NCBI GenBank assembly: GCA_025464025.1
Contig: JAODBP010000129.1
Location: forward strand, 1 to 41,867
Origin: Actinomycetes bacterium
Lineage (GTDB): Bacteria; Actinomycetota; Acidimicrobiia; Acidimicrobiales; CADCSY01
Direction: 5' to 3'
DNA length: 41,867 nt
Under the pieces are notes generated by a model. It was not told where the DNA came from, searched no databases, and was given only the letters and a program-made list of their open reading frames with translations. Shown here piece by piece: positions 22,005 through 29,247 of this stretch. The translations under genes and the position numbers were made by a program. How positions within the stretch are numbered: the stretch's first letter is position 1; the number at the start of each line of letters is the position of its first letter.

Positions 22005-22967
22005 CTAGCCCCCCGCGGCGTTGGCGTCGCCGGCCGGGCAGCGCAGGACCTTGTCGCACGCGGCGCGGATCGGCGGGGCGAACCACACGTCGGCCGGCGT
22101 GAAGCCGAGCGGGGCGAACGTGCGGGAGGCGATGCCGACCACCTCGCCGTTCGAGGTCACCACTGGGCCGCCCTGGAACTGGGGGCCGACCTTGGCGTCG
22201 TGCTGGATGCCGGCCCCGCTGACGTCGGTCACCTGGCCCTGGGTCACCGAGGCGCCGCGCGACCCGAGGCCGGACACGGCGAACACCCGCTCGCCGGGGT
22301 CGACGACGGGGTCGGCGGTCGACCACGCGAGGCGGGGCAGGTTGCCGCGCTTCACCGAGATGAGGGCGAGGTCGCGGGCCTCCTCCCACGTCACGAGGTC
22401 GGCGACCAGCTTCTCGTCGCCCTTGCGGAGCTCGATCGCCGGTGCCGGGCGCCGGGTGGCCGCCTTCACCGTCGTGTACGAGGTCAGCAGGAAGCTCTGG
22501 TCGGCGTCGGCGAAGACCACGAAGGCCGAGCCGGCCGACGGCGCGCCGTCCTCGCCCTGGGTCGCCACGAACCACACCGACGGCTCGACCTTCTTGAGCA
22601 GCTCGTCGATCGTCTCGCCGCTGGCGGCCAGCTGGCGCAGCGGCTCGAGCTCCTGCTTCACCGAGGTGCGGGCGTCGTCGCGCTCCTTGTCGATGATCTT
22701 CACCGCGGTGTCGAGCCGGTCGTTGAAGCCGTTGACGTACTTGTCGATCGACTTGGCGTTCGTGTCGAGCCGGTACTCGTAGTAGGCGTAGAGCACGGCA
22801 CCGCTGAACGCGGCGCCGAGGGCGAGGGCGAGGATCAGGGCGGTGATGCCGAGCACCGACCTCGGCAGGACGCGGCCCTGCCAGTCGAACGGCCGTCGCC
22901 GGGGAGCCGCCGGCCTCGGTGGCGTCGGTGGCGTCGGCGTCGTCTCCGGGCCCGTCTCCGAAGGCAT
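22005..22967 (-). CDS. Membrane-anchored trypsin-like protein with degenerate active site
   Basis: 320 aa. A Pro-rich cytoplasmic N-terminus (1-30), one TM helix (about 38-62), a helical extracytoplasmic stalk (65-125) and a chymotrypsin/HtrA-like domain (125-315). The fold motifs are clear but the catalytic residues are not: the 'LTNNHVV' position reads LTSYTTV (T165 for His), D199 is kept in 'EARDLALISV', and the 'GNSGGP' position reads GPQFQGGP (Q265 for Ser). No PDZ domain is present. It is therefore predicted to lack protease activity and to act as a binding or scaffold protein at the cell surface. Two Cys near the C-terminus (CDKVLRC) may form a disulfide. Confidence 0.82.
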   Translation of the reverse strand: MPSETGPETTPTPPTPPRPAAPRRRPFDWQGRVLPRSVLGITALILALALGAAFSGAVLYAYYEYRLDTNAKSIDKYVNGFNDRLDTAVKIIDKERDDARTSVKQELEPLRQLAASGETIDELLKKVEPSVWFVATQGEDGAPSAGSAFVVFADADQSFLLTSYTTVKAATRRPAPAIELRKGDEKLVADLVTWEEARDLALISVKRGNLPRLAWSTADPVVDPGERVFAVSGLGSRGASVTQGQVTDVSGAGIQHDAKVGPQFQGGPVVTSNGEVVGIASRTFAPLGFTPADVWFAPPIRAACDKVLRCPAGDANAAGG

Positions 22968-23008
22968 GGGGGCGGAGGCTACCCGGGGGGCGTCGGTACG
23001 ATGGCCGC

Positions 23009-23416
23009 GTGCTGGCCATCCTGGCGTTGGCGTTCCTCGTGGTCCCGATCATCGAGCTGGTCGTGATCATCAAGGTGGGCGCCGCCATCGGCGTGCTCAA
23101 CACGATCGGGCTGCTGATCCTGTCGAGCATCGTCGGCTCGTGGCTGATGAAGCGCGAGGGGCTCGGCGTGCTGCGCCGCATCCAGGCCCAGCTGTCGGCC
23201 GGGCAGGTGCCGGGCAAGGAGCTGGTCGACGCGTTCCTGATCCTCTTCGGCGGCGCCCTCATGCTGGCTCCCGGCTTCCTCACCGACATCGCCGGCATGG
23301 CGCTCCTGCTGCCGCCGGTGCGGGCCGGCGTGCGCGCCATCCTCCGGCGCCGGTTCACCGCACGGGTGTTCGGGCCGGGCACCTCGGGCGGCGGCCCCGG
23401 GATCATCGACATATGA
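23009..23416 (+). CDS. fxsA: FxsA family membrane protein
   Basis: 135 aa from the GTG at 23009. FxsA proteins have a short helix, 'PIIELVVIIKVGAAIG', a second hydrophobic helix ('TIGLLILSSIVGSWLMKREG'), a cytoplasmic helix ('VLRRIQAQLSAGQVPGKELVDAFLIL') and a third segment 'GGALMLAPGFLTDIAGMALLLPPVR'; all are present. In E. coli FxsA relieves F-plasmid PifA exclusion of phage T7; the cellular role is unknown. It is divergent from the pseudoprotease, and its TGA overlaps the ATG of a 39-codon ORF (23413). Confidence 0.9.
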   Translation: MLAILALAFLVVPIIELVVIIKVGAAIGVLNTIGLLILSSIVGSWLMKREGLGVLRRIQAQLSAGQVPGKELVDAFLILFGGALMLAPGFLTDIAGMALLLPPVRAGVRAILRRRFTARVFGPGTSGGGPGIIDI

Positions 23417-23532
23417 GCGAGCGAATCATCAGCACAGGCTTTGTGAGGCGCCCCGGCGCCGAACGGGTCATTGGTGCTCCTGAGGGCGAAGCCGGCTGGA
23501 GAAGTGCTCCGACTACAGCGGCGCACCAATGA
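23413..23532 (+). CDS. Possible 39-aa linker ORF between fxsA and Nudix gene
   Basis: The frame starts at an ATG overlapping the FxsA stop (ATGA) and ends with a TGA overlapping the Nudix ATG (ATGA), so it joins both genes by 4-bp overlaps. The peptide starts MSERIISTGFVRRPGAERVI and is basic. Against it, third codon positions include many A/T (CGA, ACA, TTT, ATT, AGA, AGT, ACT), unlike neighbouring genes, and half the ORF lies inside a perfect inverted repeat (23466-23534). It may be a real small protein of recent origin, or a repeat element whose insertion happens to keep translation coupled. Confidence 0.35.
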   Translation: MSERIISTGFVRRPGAERVIGAPEGEAGWRSAPTTAAHQ

Positions 23533-23534
23533 CC
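23466..23534. repeat. 12-bp perfect inverted repeat covering the Nudix start
   Basis: GGTCATTGGTGC (23466-23477) is the exact inverse of GCACCAATGACC (23523-23534), enclosing 45 bp of lower GC than the flanks. The right arm contains the Nudix start codon (23529-23531). It could be a small non-autonomous repeat, or a hairpin that hides the start codon in mRNA. Confidence 0.7.
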
Positions 23535-24164
23535 TCGCCCGTGCCGATCCGCGACGCGTCCACCGTGATGCTCGTCCGCGACGGCGACGAAGGCGTCGAG
23601 GTCTTCCTCATGCGTCGGCACCTGCGCTCGGTGTTCACCGCCGGGGCCCACGTCTTCCCGGGGGGTGCCGTCGACGACACCGACCACGTGCCCGGCGCCG
23701 ACCCGTTCGTGGTGGCCGCCATCCGCGAGTCGTTCGAGGAGGCGGGCGCCCTGCTCGCCCTCGACGGCGACGACGAGCTGGTCGACCTGCGCGACCCCGA
23801 CGTCGCCACCCGGTTCGCCGCCCACCGCCTGGCCGTGCACGGTGGCGAGCGGGCGCTGCTCGACATCCTCGAGGACGAGGGGCTCCGTCCCGCCTACGGC
23901 GCCCTGCACTTCTTCAGCCGGTGGATCACGCCGCCGGGCGCGCCCCGCCGCTACGACACCCGCTTCTTCGTGGCCGCGGCGCCGCCCAACCAGACCTACG
24001 TGCACGACGACGTCGAGCTGATCGAGAGCGGCTGGTTCCTGCCCCAGGACGCCCTCGACCGCTTCCGTGCCGGTGAGCTGGAGCTGATCCGGCCCACCGA
24101 GGTGTCGCTCGAGGCGCTCGCCGTCCACGAGACGGTGGCCGACGTGCTCGACTCCGTGGCCTAG
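23529..24164 (+). CDS. Nudix hydrolase
   Basis: 211 aa, ATG start. The Nudix helix is 'AAIRESFEEAGALL' (R67, E70, E71, G73), preceded by 'GAHVFPGGAVDDTD', which is the Gly-rich approach with an insertion. The 'SRWITPPGAPRRYDTRFFVAAAP' block and 'ESGWFLPQDALD' identify the NUDT19/RppH-distant group of acyl-CoA or nucleotide diphosphate hydrolases common in Actinomycetota. The substrate is not known. The upstream 39-codon ORF and the MBL hydrolase 3 bp downstream suggest one transcript. Confidence 0.88.
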   Translation: MTSPVPIRDASTVMLVRDGDEGVEVFLMRRHLRSVFTAGAHVFPGGAVDDTDHVPGADPFVVAAIRESFEEAGALLALDGDDELVDLRDPDVATRFAAHRLAVHGGERALLDILEDEGLRPAYGALHFFSRWITPPGAPRRYDTRFFVAAAPPNQTYVHDDVELIESGWFLPQDALDRFRAGELELIRPTEVSLEALAVHETVADVLDSVA

Positions 24165-24167
24165 CCG

Positions 24168-25001
24168 ATGCCCGAGCTGCTGGTCGGGGTGCCGGCCGCC
24201 CTGAGCCCGCTGGTGCGCCGCATCGTCGCCCCGAACCCGGGGATGATGACCGGGCCGGGCACCAACACCTACCTCGTCGGGATCGACGAGGTCGTCGTCA
24301 TCGACCCCGGTCCCGACGACGACAGCCACATCGAGGCCATCCTCGGCTGCGGCGGCGACCGCATCCGGTGGATCGTGTGCACCCACACCCACCTCGACCA
24401 CTGGCCGGCCGCAGCCCGGCTGGCCGAGCGCAGCGGCGCCGAGGTGCTCGCCTTCGACGCCCGCGACGGGTTGGCGGTCGACGGGCAGCTGGCCGACGGC
24501 GACCAGGTCGAGGGCACCGAGTTCCGCCTCACCGCGGTGCACACGCCGGGCCACGCGTCGAACCACCTCTGCTACCTCCTCGAGGAGGAGCGCCTGCTGT
24601 TCTCCGGCGACCACGTGATGAACGGCTCGACCGTCGTCATCCGGCCGCCCGACGGCGACATGGCGGCATACCTCGAGCAGCTCGAGCGGCTGAAGCACCT
24701 TCGGCTCCGGGCCATCGCCCCGGGTCACGGCGACCTCATCACCGACGTCGACGGCAAGGTCGACGAGTACCTCGCCCACCGCCGCCTGCGGGAGGACATC
24801 GTCGCCGCCGCCCTGGCCGAGCACGGCCCGGCCACGACCGCCGGCCTGCTGCCGGTGGTGTACGCCGACGTCACCGAGGAGCGTCACGAGATGGCCCGCC
24901 ACTCCCTCTGGGCCCACCTGCGGAAGCTGGCCGGCGACGGTCGGGCCACGGCACCCGACGTCGACGATCCCGATGCCACCTGGACGGCGACAGGTCCCTA
25001 G
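24168..25001 (+). CDS. Metallo-beta-lactamase fold hydrolase (LACTB2-like)
   Basis: 277 aa. The metal-binding HxHxDH is H73-T-H75-L-D77-H78 in 'CTHTHLDHW'; further ligands are in 'VHTPGHASNHL', 'LFSGDHVMNG' and 'IAPGHGDLI'. The opening 'NPGMMTGPGTNTYLVG' and the C-terminal winged-helix-like region ('LREDIVAAALAEHGPATTAGLLP') match the LACTB2 group, whose human member is an endoribonuclease and whose bacterial members are mostly uncharacterised. It follows the Nudix gene by 3 bp, a frequent pairing in Actinomycetota. Confidence 0.9.
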   Translation: MPELLVGVPAALSPLVRRIVAPNPGMMTGPGTNTYLVGIDEVVVIDPGPDDDSHIEAILGCGGDRIRWIVCTHTHLDHWPAAARLAERSGAEVLAFDARDGLAVDGQLADGDQVEGTEFRLTAVHTPGHASNHLCYLLEEERLLFSGDHVMNGSTVVIRPPDGDMAAYLEQLERLKHLRLRAIAPGHGDLITDVDGKVDEYLAHRRLREDIVAAALAEHGPATTAGLLPVVYADVTEERHEMARHSLWAHLRKLAGDGRATAPDVDDPDATWTATGP

Positions 25002-25039
25002 CAACCGGCCGCCGAACTCCTCTGCGGAGGGACGGCGTG

Positions 25040-26737
25040 ATGGACGGGACCGCGGGGAGCCCCCGCGTCATCGATGTGGAGGAGGCGGCGCGCCTCCTGT
25101 CGCTCCCCGAGGACGGGGTGCGGGCCCTCGCGGGCGCCGGCTACCTCCGCTGGGCCGACACGGCCGCCGCCTCGTTCGTGCTCGGCGACGTCAAGGCGTT
25201 CCTCGCCCGGGTCGCCGATGACGGCGGCCACGTCGACGTGTTCTCCGAGCAGGGTGACGGTGTCGACCCCCAGGGCCTGCTCGACGCCCTCGACGGCCGG
25301 GCCGAGGAGATGGCGCGCCGGGCGTTCGACATCTTCCAGCAGGCGTTCCCCGAGGCCGCCGGTTGGAGCCTGGCCGAGCGCCACCAGTTCGTCGAGCAGG
25401 CCCGTCGCCGGTTCGAGGCCATCCTCGCCATCACCGAGCACGGCGAGGACGACGAGCTGGTCGCCGAGCTCCACGAGGTCGGCGCCACCGCAGCGTGGGC
25501 CGGCTCCTCCCTGCCCCAGCTCCTGCTCGTCCTGCGCATCTCGCGAGACCTCGTCGTCCAGACGGCGGTGGAGGTGGCCGAGGAGCGGGGCCGGCACTGG
25601 GGCCTGGCCCTCTCGCTCGTGCTCACCCGGGTGCTGCCGGCCATGGACCGGCTGATCGACGCCATCGCCCAGGGCTACTGGGCGGCGATGATCGCCGCCG
25701 AGGAGGAGGCCCGGGCCCGGCACGAGAGCGTGGTCGAGCACGCCTCCGACGGCGTCTACGAGCTCGATCTCGACGGGCGCATCCGCTACGCCAACCCCTC
25801 CTTGGCCGTGATCCTCGGGCGGCGGCTCGAGGACCTCGAGGGCGCCCGCCTGGCCGACGTGCTGGTCCCGGCCGACCCGGCTGCCTCCCTGCAGCGGCTG
25901 GTGTCCCTCGACGCCCCCCGCCGGGTCGACCTCACGATCGTGCGGCGCGACGGGCTGCACCGCGTGCTCGACATCCTGGCCCTGCCCCGCCGCCGGGGCG
26001 ACGACGTCGCCGGCTACCAGGGGATCGTCCGCGACCTGACCTCGACGACCGAGCTCGAGGCCCAGAAGAACGAGTTCCTCGCCCTCATCACCCAGGACCT
26101 GCGCCAGCCGCTGACCACGATCCTCGGGCTCGGCGTGACGCTGGAGGGCTACGCCGCCGAGCTGCCGGCCGAGCGGGTGCGCAACACCGGGCGGTCGATC
26201 CGCAAGCAGTCCGAGCGCATCGCCCGGCTGGCCGACGACCTCTACGACGTGAGCAGGATCGAGGCCCAGGAGCTGCTGCTGTCGTCGCGGCCCATCTCGT
26301 TGGAGCCGACGATGGCCGCCGCCCTGTTCTCGGTGGACGGGAGCGACACCGTCGACCTCGACGTCCCAGACGACCTGGAGGTCCAGGCCGACCCCCGCCG
26401 GCTGGAGCAGGTCGTGGCCAACCTGGTCGAGAACGCCGTGGTCCACGGGTCGGCGCCGGTGCGGGTGACGGCCCGGCTCGTCGAGGACTCGGTCGAGGTC
26501 TGCGTCGCCGATGCCGGCCCGGGCGTCCCGGTGGCGGTGGTGCCGACGCTGTTCTCCCGCCTGCACACCGTGTCGCGCCGCGACCGCGACCGCACCCGCG
26601 GCACGGGCATGGGGCTGTCGCTGGTGCGAGGGCTGGTCGAGGCCATGGGCGGACGGGTGTGGTACTCGCCCGGGCTCGCCGGTGGCGCCGAGTTCCGGTT
26701 CACCCTGCCCACCCCCCGGGTGCACGGGGGCCGGTAG
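25040..26737 (+). CDS. HTH-RsbRD_N-PAS histidine-kinase-like protein lacking the phospho-His
   Basis: 565 aa from the ATG at 25040. Order of parts: an excisionase/MerR-like HTH (about 11-58, 'IDVEEAARLLSLPEDGVRALAGAGYLRW'... in two stretches), a helical region like the RsbRD N-terminal domain (about 75-220), a PAS domain (about 230-335, 'SVVEHASDGVYELDLDGRI'), a HisKA-like dimer helix and a HATPase domain. The H-box reads 'LALITQDLRQPLTTILGL': Q352 replaces the phospho-accepting His, while the N-box (VVANLVENAVVHG), G1 (DAGPGVP) and G2 (GTGMGLSLVRGL) are intact. It may bind ATP and act as a partner-switch or DNA-binding sensor rather than a phosphodonor. Confidence 0.85.
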   Translation: MDGTAGSPRVIDVEEAARLLSLPEDGVRALAGAGYLRWADTAAASFVLGDVKAFLARVADDGGHVDVFSEQGDGVDPQGLLDALDGRAEEMARRAFDIFQQAFPEAAGWSLAERHQFVEQARRRFEAILAITEHGEDDELVAELHEVGATAAWAGSSLPQLLLVLRISRDLVVQTAVEVAEERGRHWGLALSLVLTRVLPAMDRLIDAIAQGYWAAMIAAEEEARARHESVVEHASDGVYELDLDGRIRYANPSLAVILGRRLEDLEGARLADVLVPADPAASLQRLVSLDAPRRVDLTIVRRDGLHRVLDILALPRRRGDDVAGYQGIVRDLTSTTELEAQKNEFLALITQDLRQPLTTILGLGVTLEGYAAELPAERVRNTGRSIRKQSERIARLADDLYDVSRIEAQELLLSSRPISLEPTMAAALFSVDGSDTVDLDVPDDLEVQADPRRLEQVVANLVENAVVHGSAPVRVTARLVEDSVEVCVADAGPGVPVAVVPTLFSRLHTVSRRDRDRTRGTGMGLSLVRGLVEAMGGRVWYSPGLAGGAEFRFTLPTPRVHGGR

Positions 26738-26744
26738 GACCGGG

Positions 26745-27890
26745 CTAGGCCTTCGGCCCGAGGGCCGCTTCGACGCGCTCGAGCATCCTCGCCGTGCACC
26801 CGACCATCGACACCGGCGGCACCGCTTCGTCGACGATCGTGCGGACGATGGCCCGGAACGCATCGGCGGCGGGCCCTTCGCCCAGCACGGCGGGTTCGCC
26901 GGCGTCGCTGCCGGCGGCCACCGAGGGCTCGATCGGCACCGAGCCCAGCAGCGGGGCACCGACCCGGTCGGCGAGCTCCTGGCCGCCACCCTCGCCGAAC
27001 AGGGCGTAGGTCTCACCGTGCTCGCAGGTGAAGGCGCTCATGTTCTCGATGACGCCGGCCAGGCGGAGGTAGGTCTTGCGGGCCAGGTCGGCGGCACGGA
27101 CGGCCACGGACTGGACGCCCTGGCCCGGGGTGGTCACGACGATCATCTCGGTGCGGGGCAGCATCCGGGCCAGGCCCATCTGGATGTCGCCGGTGCCCGG
27201 GGGCATGTCGATCAGGAGGTAGTCGAGGTCGCCCCAGCGGACGTCCTCGAGGAAGTGCTGGACGGCCCGGTTGAGGAGCTGGCCCCGCCAGAGGAGCGCC
27301 GTCTCGTCGTCGGCGACGAGGAAGCCCATGGAGACGACCTCGATCCGGCCGGCCCCGATCTGCTTGACGTGGGGGGTGATCTTGCTGGCGGTGCTGGTGA
27401 GCGGACCTTCGACGCCGAGCATGCGCGGCACCGAGAAGCCGCCGATGTCGGCGTCGAGCACGCCGACGGCGAAGCCCTCGGCGGCCAGGCCGGCGGCCAG
27501 GTTGACGGTGACCGACGACTTGCCGACGCCGCCCTTGCCCGAAGCGATGGCGATGACCCGCGTCGTGGCCGGCACGGTCGTCTCGCCGGCCCGCTGGGTG
27601 GCGTTGAACCGGGCCTTGGCCATGCAGGCGGCCTTCTCGTCGGCCGTCATCTCGTCCCAGGCGATGTCGACGCCGGTGACGCCGGGGGCGGAACCGACCC
27701 GGTTGGTGACGTCCTTCTTGATCTGGGCCTGCAGCGGGCACCCGATCGTGGTGAGGGCGATCTCGATGGCGACCCGCCCGTCGGGCCCGACCGAGGCCGA
27801 GCGGACCATGCCGAGGTCGACGATGTCACTGCCCAGCTCGGGGTCGACGACCCCTCGCAGCAGCTCGAGCACCTCGTCACCGGTCACCAC
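26745..27890 (-). CDS. mrp: Mrp/NBP35-family Fe-S cluster carrier ATPase
   Basis: 381 aa from a GTG (the next codon is also GTG). The N-terminal DUF59/MIP18 domain has 'LLRGVVDPELGSDIVDLGMV' and its Cys51 in 'TTIGCPLQAQI'. The P-loop ATPase domain has the deviant Walker A 'ASGKGGVGKSSVTVNLA' (118-125 core), 'DADIGGFSVPRMLG', 'LIDMPPGTGDIQMGL' and 'GVIENMSAF'. The CxxC that holds the bridging cluster in many Mrp proteins is reduced to a single Cys (FTCEHGE), as in other actinobacterial members. It handles or inserts Fe-S clusters in the cytoplasm and is divergent from an A-type carrier gene. Confidence 0.93.
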   Translation of the reverse strand: MVTGDEVLELLRGVVDPELGSDIVDLGMVRSASVGPDGRVAIEIALTTIGCPLQAQIKKDVTNRVGSAPGVTGVDIAWDEMTADEKAACMAKARFNATQRAGETTVPATTRVIAIASGKGGVGKSSVTVNLAAGLAAEGFAVGVLDADIGGFSVPRMLGVEGPLTSTASKITPHVKQIGAGRIEVVSMGFLVADDETALLWRGQLLNRAVQHFLEDVRWGDLDYLLIDMPPGTGDIQMGLARMLPRTEMIVVTTPGQGVQSVAVRAADLARKTYLRLAGVIENMSAFTCEHGETYALFGEGGGQELADRVGAPLLGSVPIEPSVAAGSDAGEPAVLGEGPAADAFRAIVRTIVDEAVPPVSMVGCTARMLERVEAALGPKA

Positions 27891-27970
27891 GGAATCCTAC
27901 CGGGGGGCCTGTCAGACGCTCGGGGCCGGTAACGTTGTGGACGCAGCCAGTTCGCCCCAGGAGGAACACC

Positions 27971-28291
27971 GTGATCACGGTCACCGAGAGCGCCGCATCC
28001 AAGGTCAAGTCCCTCATCGAGGCCGAGGGCGACGACGCCCTGGCGCTGCGGGTCGCGGTGCGCCCCGGCGGCTGCTCGGGCTTCAGCTACGAGATGTTCT
28101 TCGACTCCGACATCGCCACCGACGACATCGCCACCGACGTCTCGGGCGTGCGGGTCGTGGTCGATCCGGCCAGCGCCGACCTGCTCAAGGGCGCCATCCT
28201 CGACTTCAAGGACGGCCTCCAGGGCGCCGGGTTCGCCATCGAGAACCCGAACGCCACCCGCAGCTGCGGCTGCGGCCAGTCGTTCAGCTGA
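27971..28291 (+). CDS. erpA: A-type iron-sulfur carrier (IscA/ErpA family)
   Basis: 106 aa from the GTG at 27971, preceded by AGGAGG 6 nt upstream. The three ligand Cys residues are C35 in 'RPGGCSGFSYEM' and C99/C101 in 'RSCGCGQSF', the C-x63-C-x-C arrangement of the family. It accepts a cluster from the SUF scaffold and passes it to apo-proteins. Its divergent neighbour mrp works in the same process, and the 80-bp gap between them is a shared promoter region. A hairpin follows at 28310. Confidence 0.92.
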   Translation: MITVTESAASKVKSLIEAEGDDALALRVAVRPGGCSGFSYEMFFDSDIATDDIATDVSGVRVVVDPASADLLKGAILDFKDGLQGAGFAIENPNATRSCGCGQSFS

Positions 28292-28309
28292 GCCTCCGCA
28301 CGATCTGAC

Positions 28310-28338
28310 CCGAGCCGCCGGTTCCGCCGGCGGCTCGG
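28310..28338. terminator. Perfect 12-bp hairpin after the A-type carrier gene
   Basis: CCGAGCCGCCGG (28310-28321) pairs exactly with CCGGCGGCTCGG (28327-28338) around a 5-nt TTCCG loop, 18 bp past the erpA stop and 12 bp before a possible minus-strand small ORF stop. No T-run. Confidence 0.7.
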
Positions 28339-28350
28339 TCGCGTCCGGGG

Positions 28351-28494
28351 TCAGCGTCGGTCGTGGGCCTGGAACCGGTGCCGGCGGACCCGGGTGGCGA
28401 GCAGGGAGAGGCCGGGCCGGACCGCCGGCGGGGGGCGGAGCGGTTCGGGCGGACGCGTGGTGCGGCCGTCGGTGCTGCCCGGGCGGGTGGCCAC
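28351..28494 (-). CDS. Possible 47-aa basic small ORF after the EAL gene
   Basis: A GTG at 28494 lies 1 bp after the EAL stop and reads 47 codons to TGA at 28351-28353. The peptide is Arg/Pro-rich and ends 'LLATRVRRHRFQAHDRR'. Nearly every third codon position is G or C, as in true genes of this chromosome, and this is the best open frame of the interval. I recognise no family. It may be a short protein translated with the EAL gene, or a chance frame in high-GC DNA. Confidence 0.35.
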   Translation of the reverse strand: MATRPGSTDGRTTRPPEPLRPPPAVRPGLSLLATRVRRHRFQAHDRR

Positions 28495-28495
28495 G

Positions 28496-29218
28496 TCAGA
28501 CCCTCCGGTCGAGCGGTCGCGGGCGTCCCAGTGCGAACCCCTGGCCGAGCTCGACGCCGAGGTCGCGCAGCATCGGCGCCTGGGCGGGGTCCTCGATGCC
28601 CTCGGCGATGAGGCCCGCGCCGATCTCCGTGGTGAACCGCACGAAGGCGGTGACCAGGGCCCGCTGCACCGGGTCGGTGCACACCTCGTCGACCAGGCTC
28701 ACGTCCAGCTTCACGATGTCGGGACGGAGGCGCAGGACGTGGCGCAAGGTCGATGCCCCGGCGCCGGTGTCGTCGATGGCGATCCGGAGCCCGCGCCCGC
28801 GCAGCGGGGCCAGGACCTCGTTGACCCGGGCGTAGTCGTCGATCGTCTCCCGCTCCGTGACCTCCACCACGACGCCGCCCAGGTCGAGGTCGGCGAGGAG
28901 CCCGGTGAAGACGGGCGCGCAGATCGTCGACGGGGCGGCGTTGACGGCGAGGAACGCGCCTTCGGGCACGTCGCCGAGCCGGGCCAGGGCGGCGGCGAGG
29001 GCGGCGAGCTCCAGCTCGAGCGTGCGCCCGGCGGCGGAGGCCCGGGTGAAGGCGCCGGCCGGCGGGAACCACCGCCCGTGGTGCTCGATGCGCAGGAGCG
29101 CCTCGAACCCGTGGACCACGTTGCGGCGCAGGCCGACGATCGGCTGGAAGGCGATCCGGAGGTGCCCGCCGTCGAGCAGACCGGACAACGGCTGGTCGTG
29201 GGTGTACAACGTCCTCAT
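28496..29218 (-). CDS. EAL-domain cyclic-di-GMP phosphodiesterase
   Basis: 240 aa, a stand-alone EAL domain. Motifs in order: 'IAFQPIVGL', 'GFEALLRIEH' (E39, the EALxR signature), 'AVNAAPSTI' (Asn of the metal site), 'VVEVTERETI', 'IAIDDTGAGASTL' (paired Asp residues), 'PDIVKLDVSLV' (catalytic Lys), 'GLIAEGIEDP' and 'GQGFALGRP' (Gln). All catalytic and Mg-binding residues seem present, so it should linearise c-di-GMP to pGpG in the cytoplasm. There is no sensory or GGDEF domain; regulation would be through expression or a partner. It is divergent from the sigma factor gene at 29248 with only 29 bp between starts. Confidence 0.92.
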   Translation of the reverse strand: MRTLYTHDQPLSGLLDGGHLRIAFQPIVGLRRNVVHGFEALLRIEHHGRWFPPAGAFTRASAAGRTLELELAALAAALARLGDVPEGAFLAVNAAPSTICAPVFTGLLADLDLGGVVVEVTERETIDDYARVNEVLAPLRGRGLRIAIDDTGAGASTLRHVLRLRPDIVKLDVSLVDEVCTDPVQRALVTAFVRFTTEIGAGLIAEGIEDPAQAPMLRDLGVELGQGFALGRPRPLDRRV

Positions 29219-29247
29219 ACCCGTACCGACCCCGGAAGGCGCTCAGG

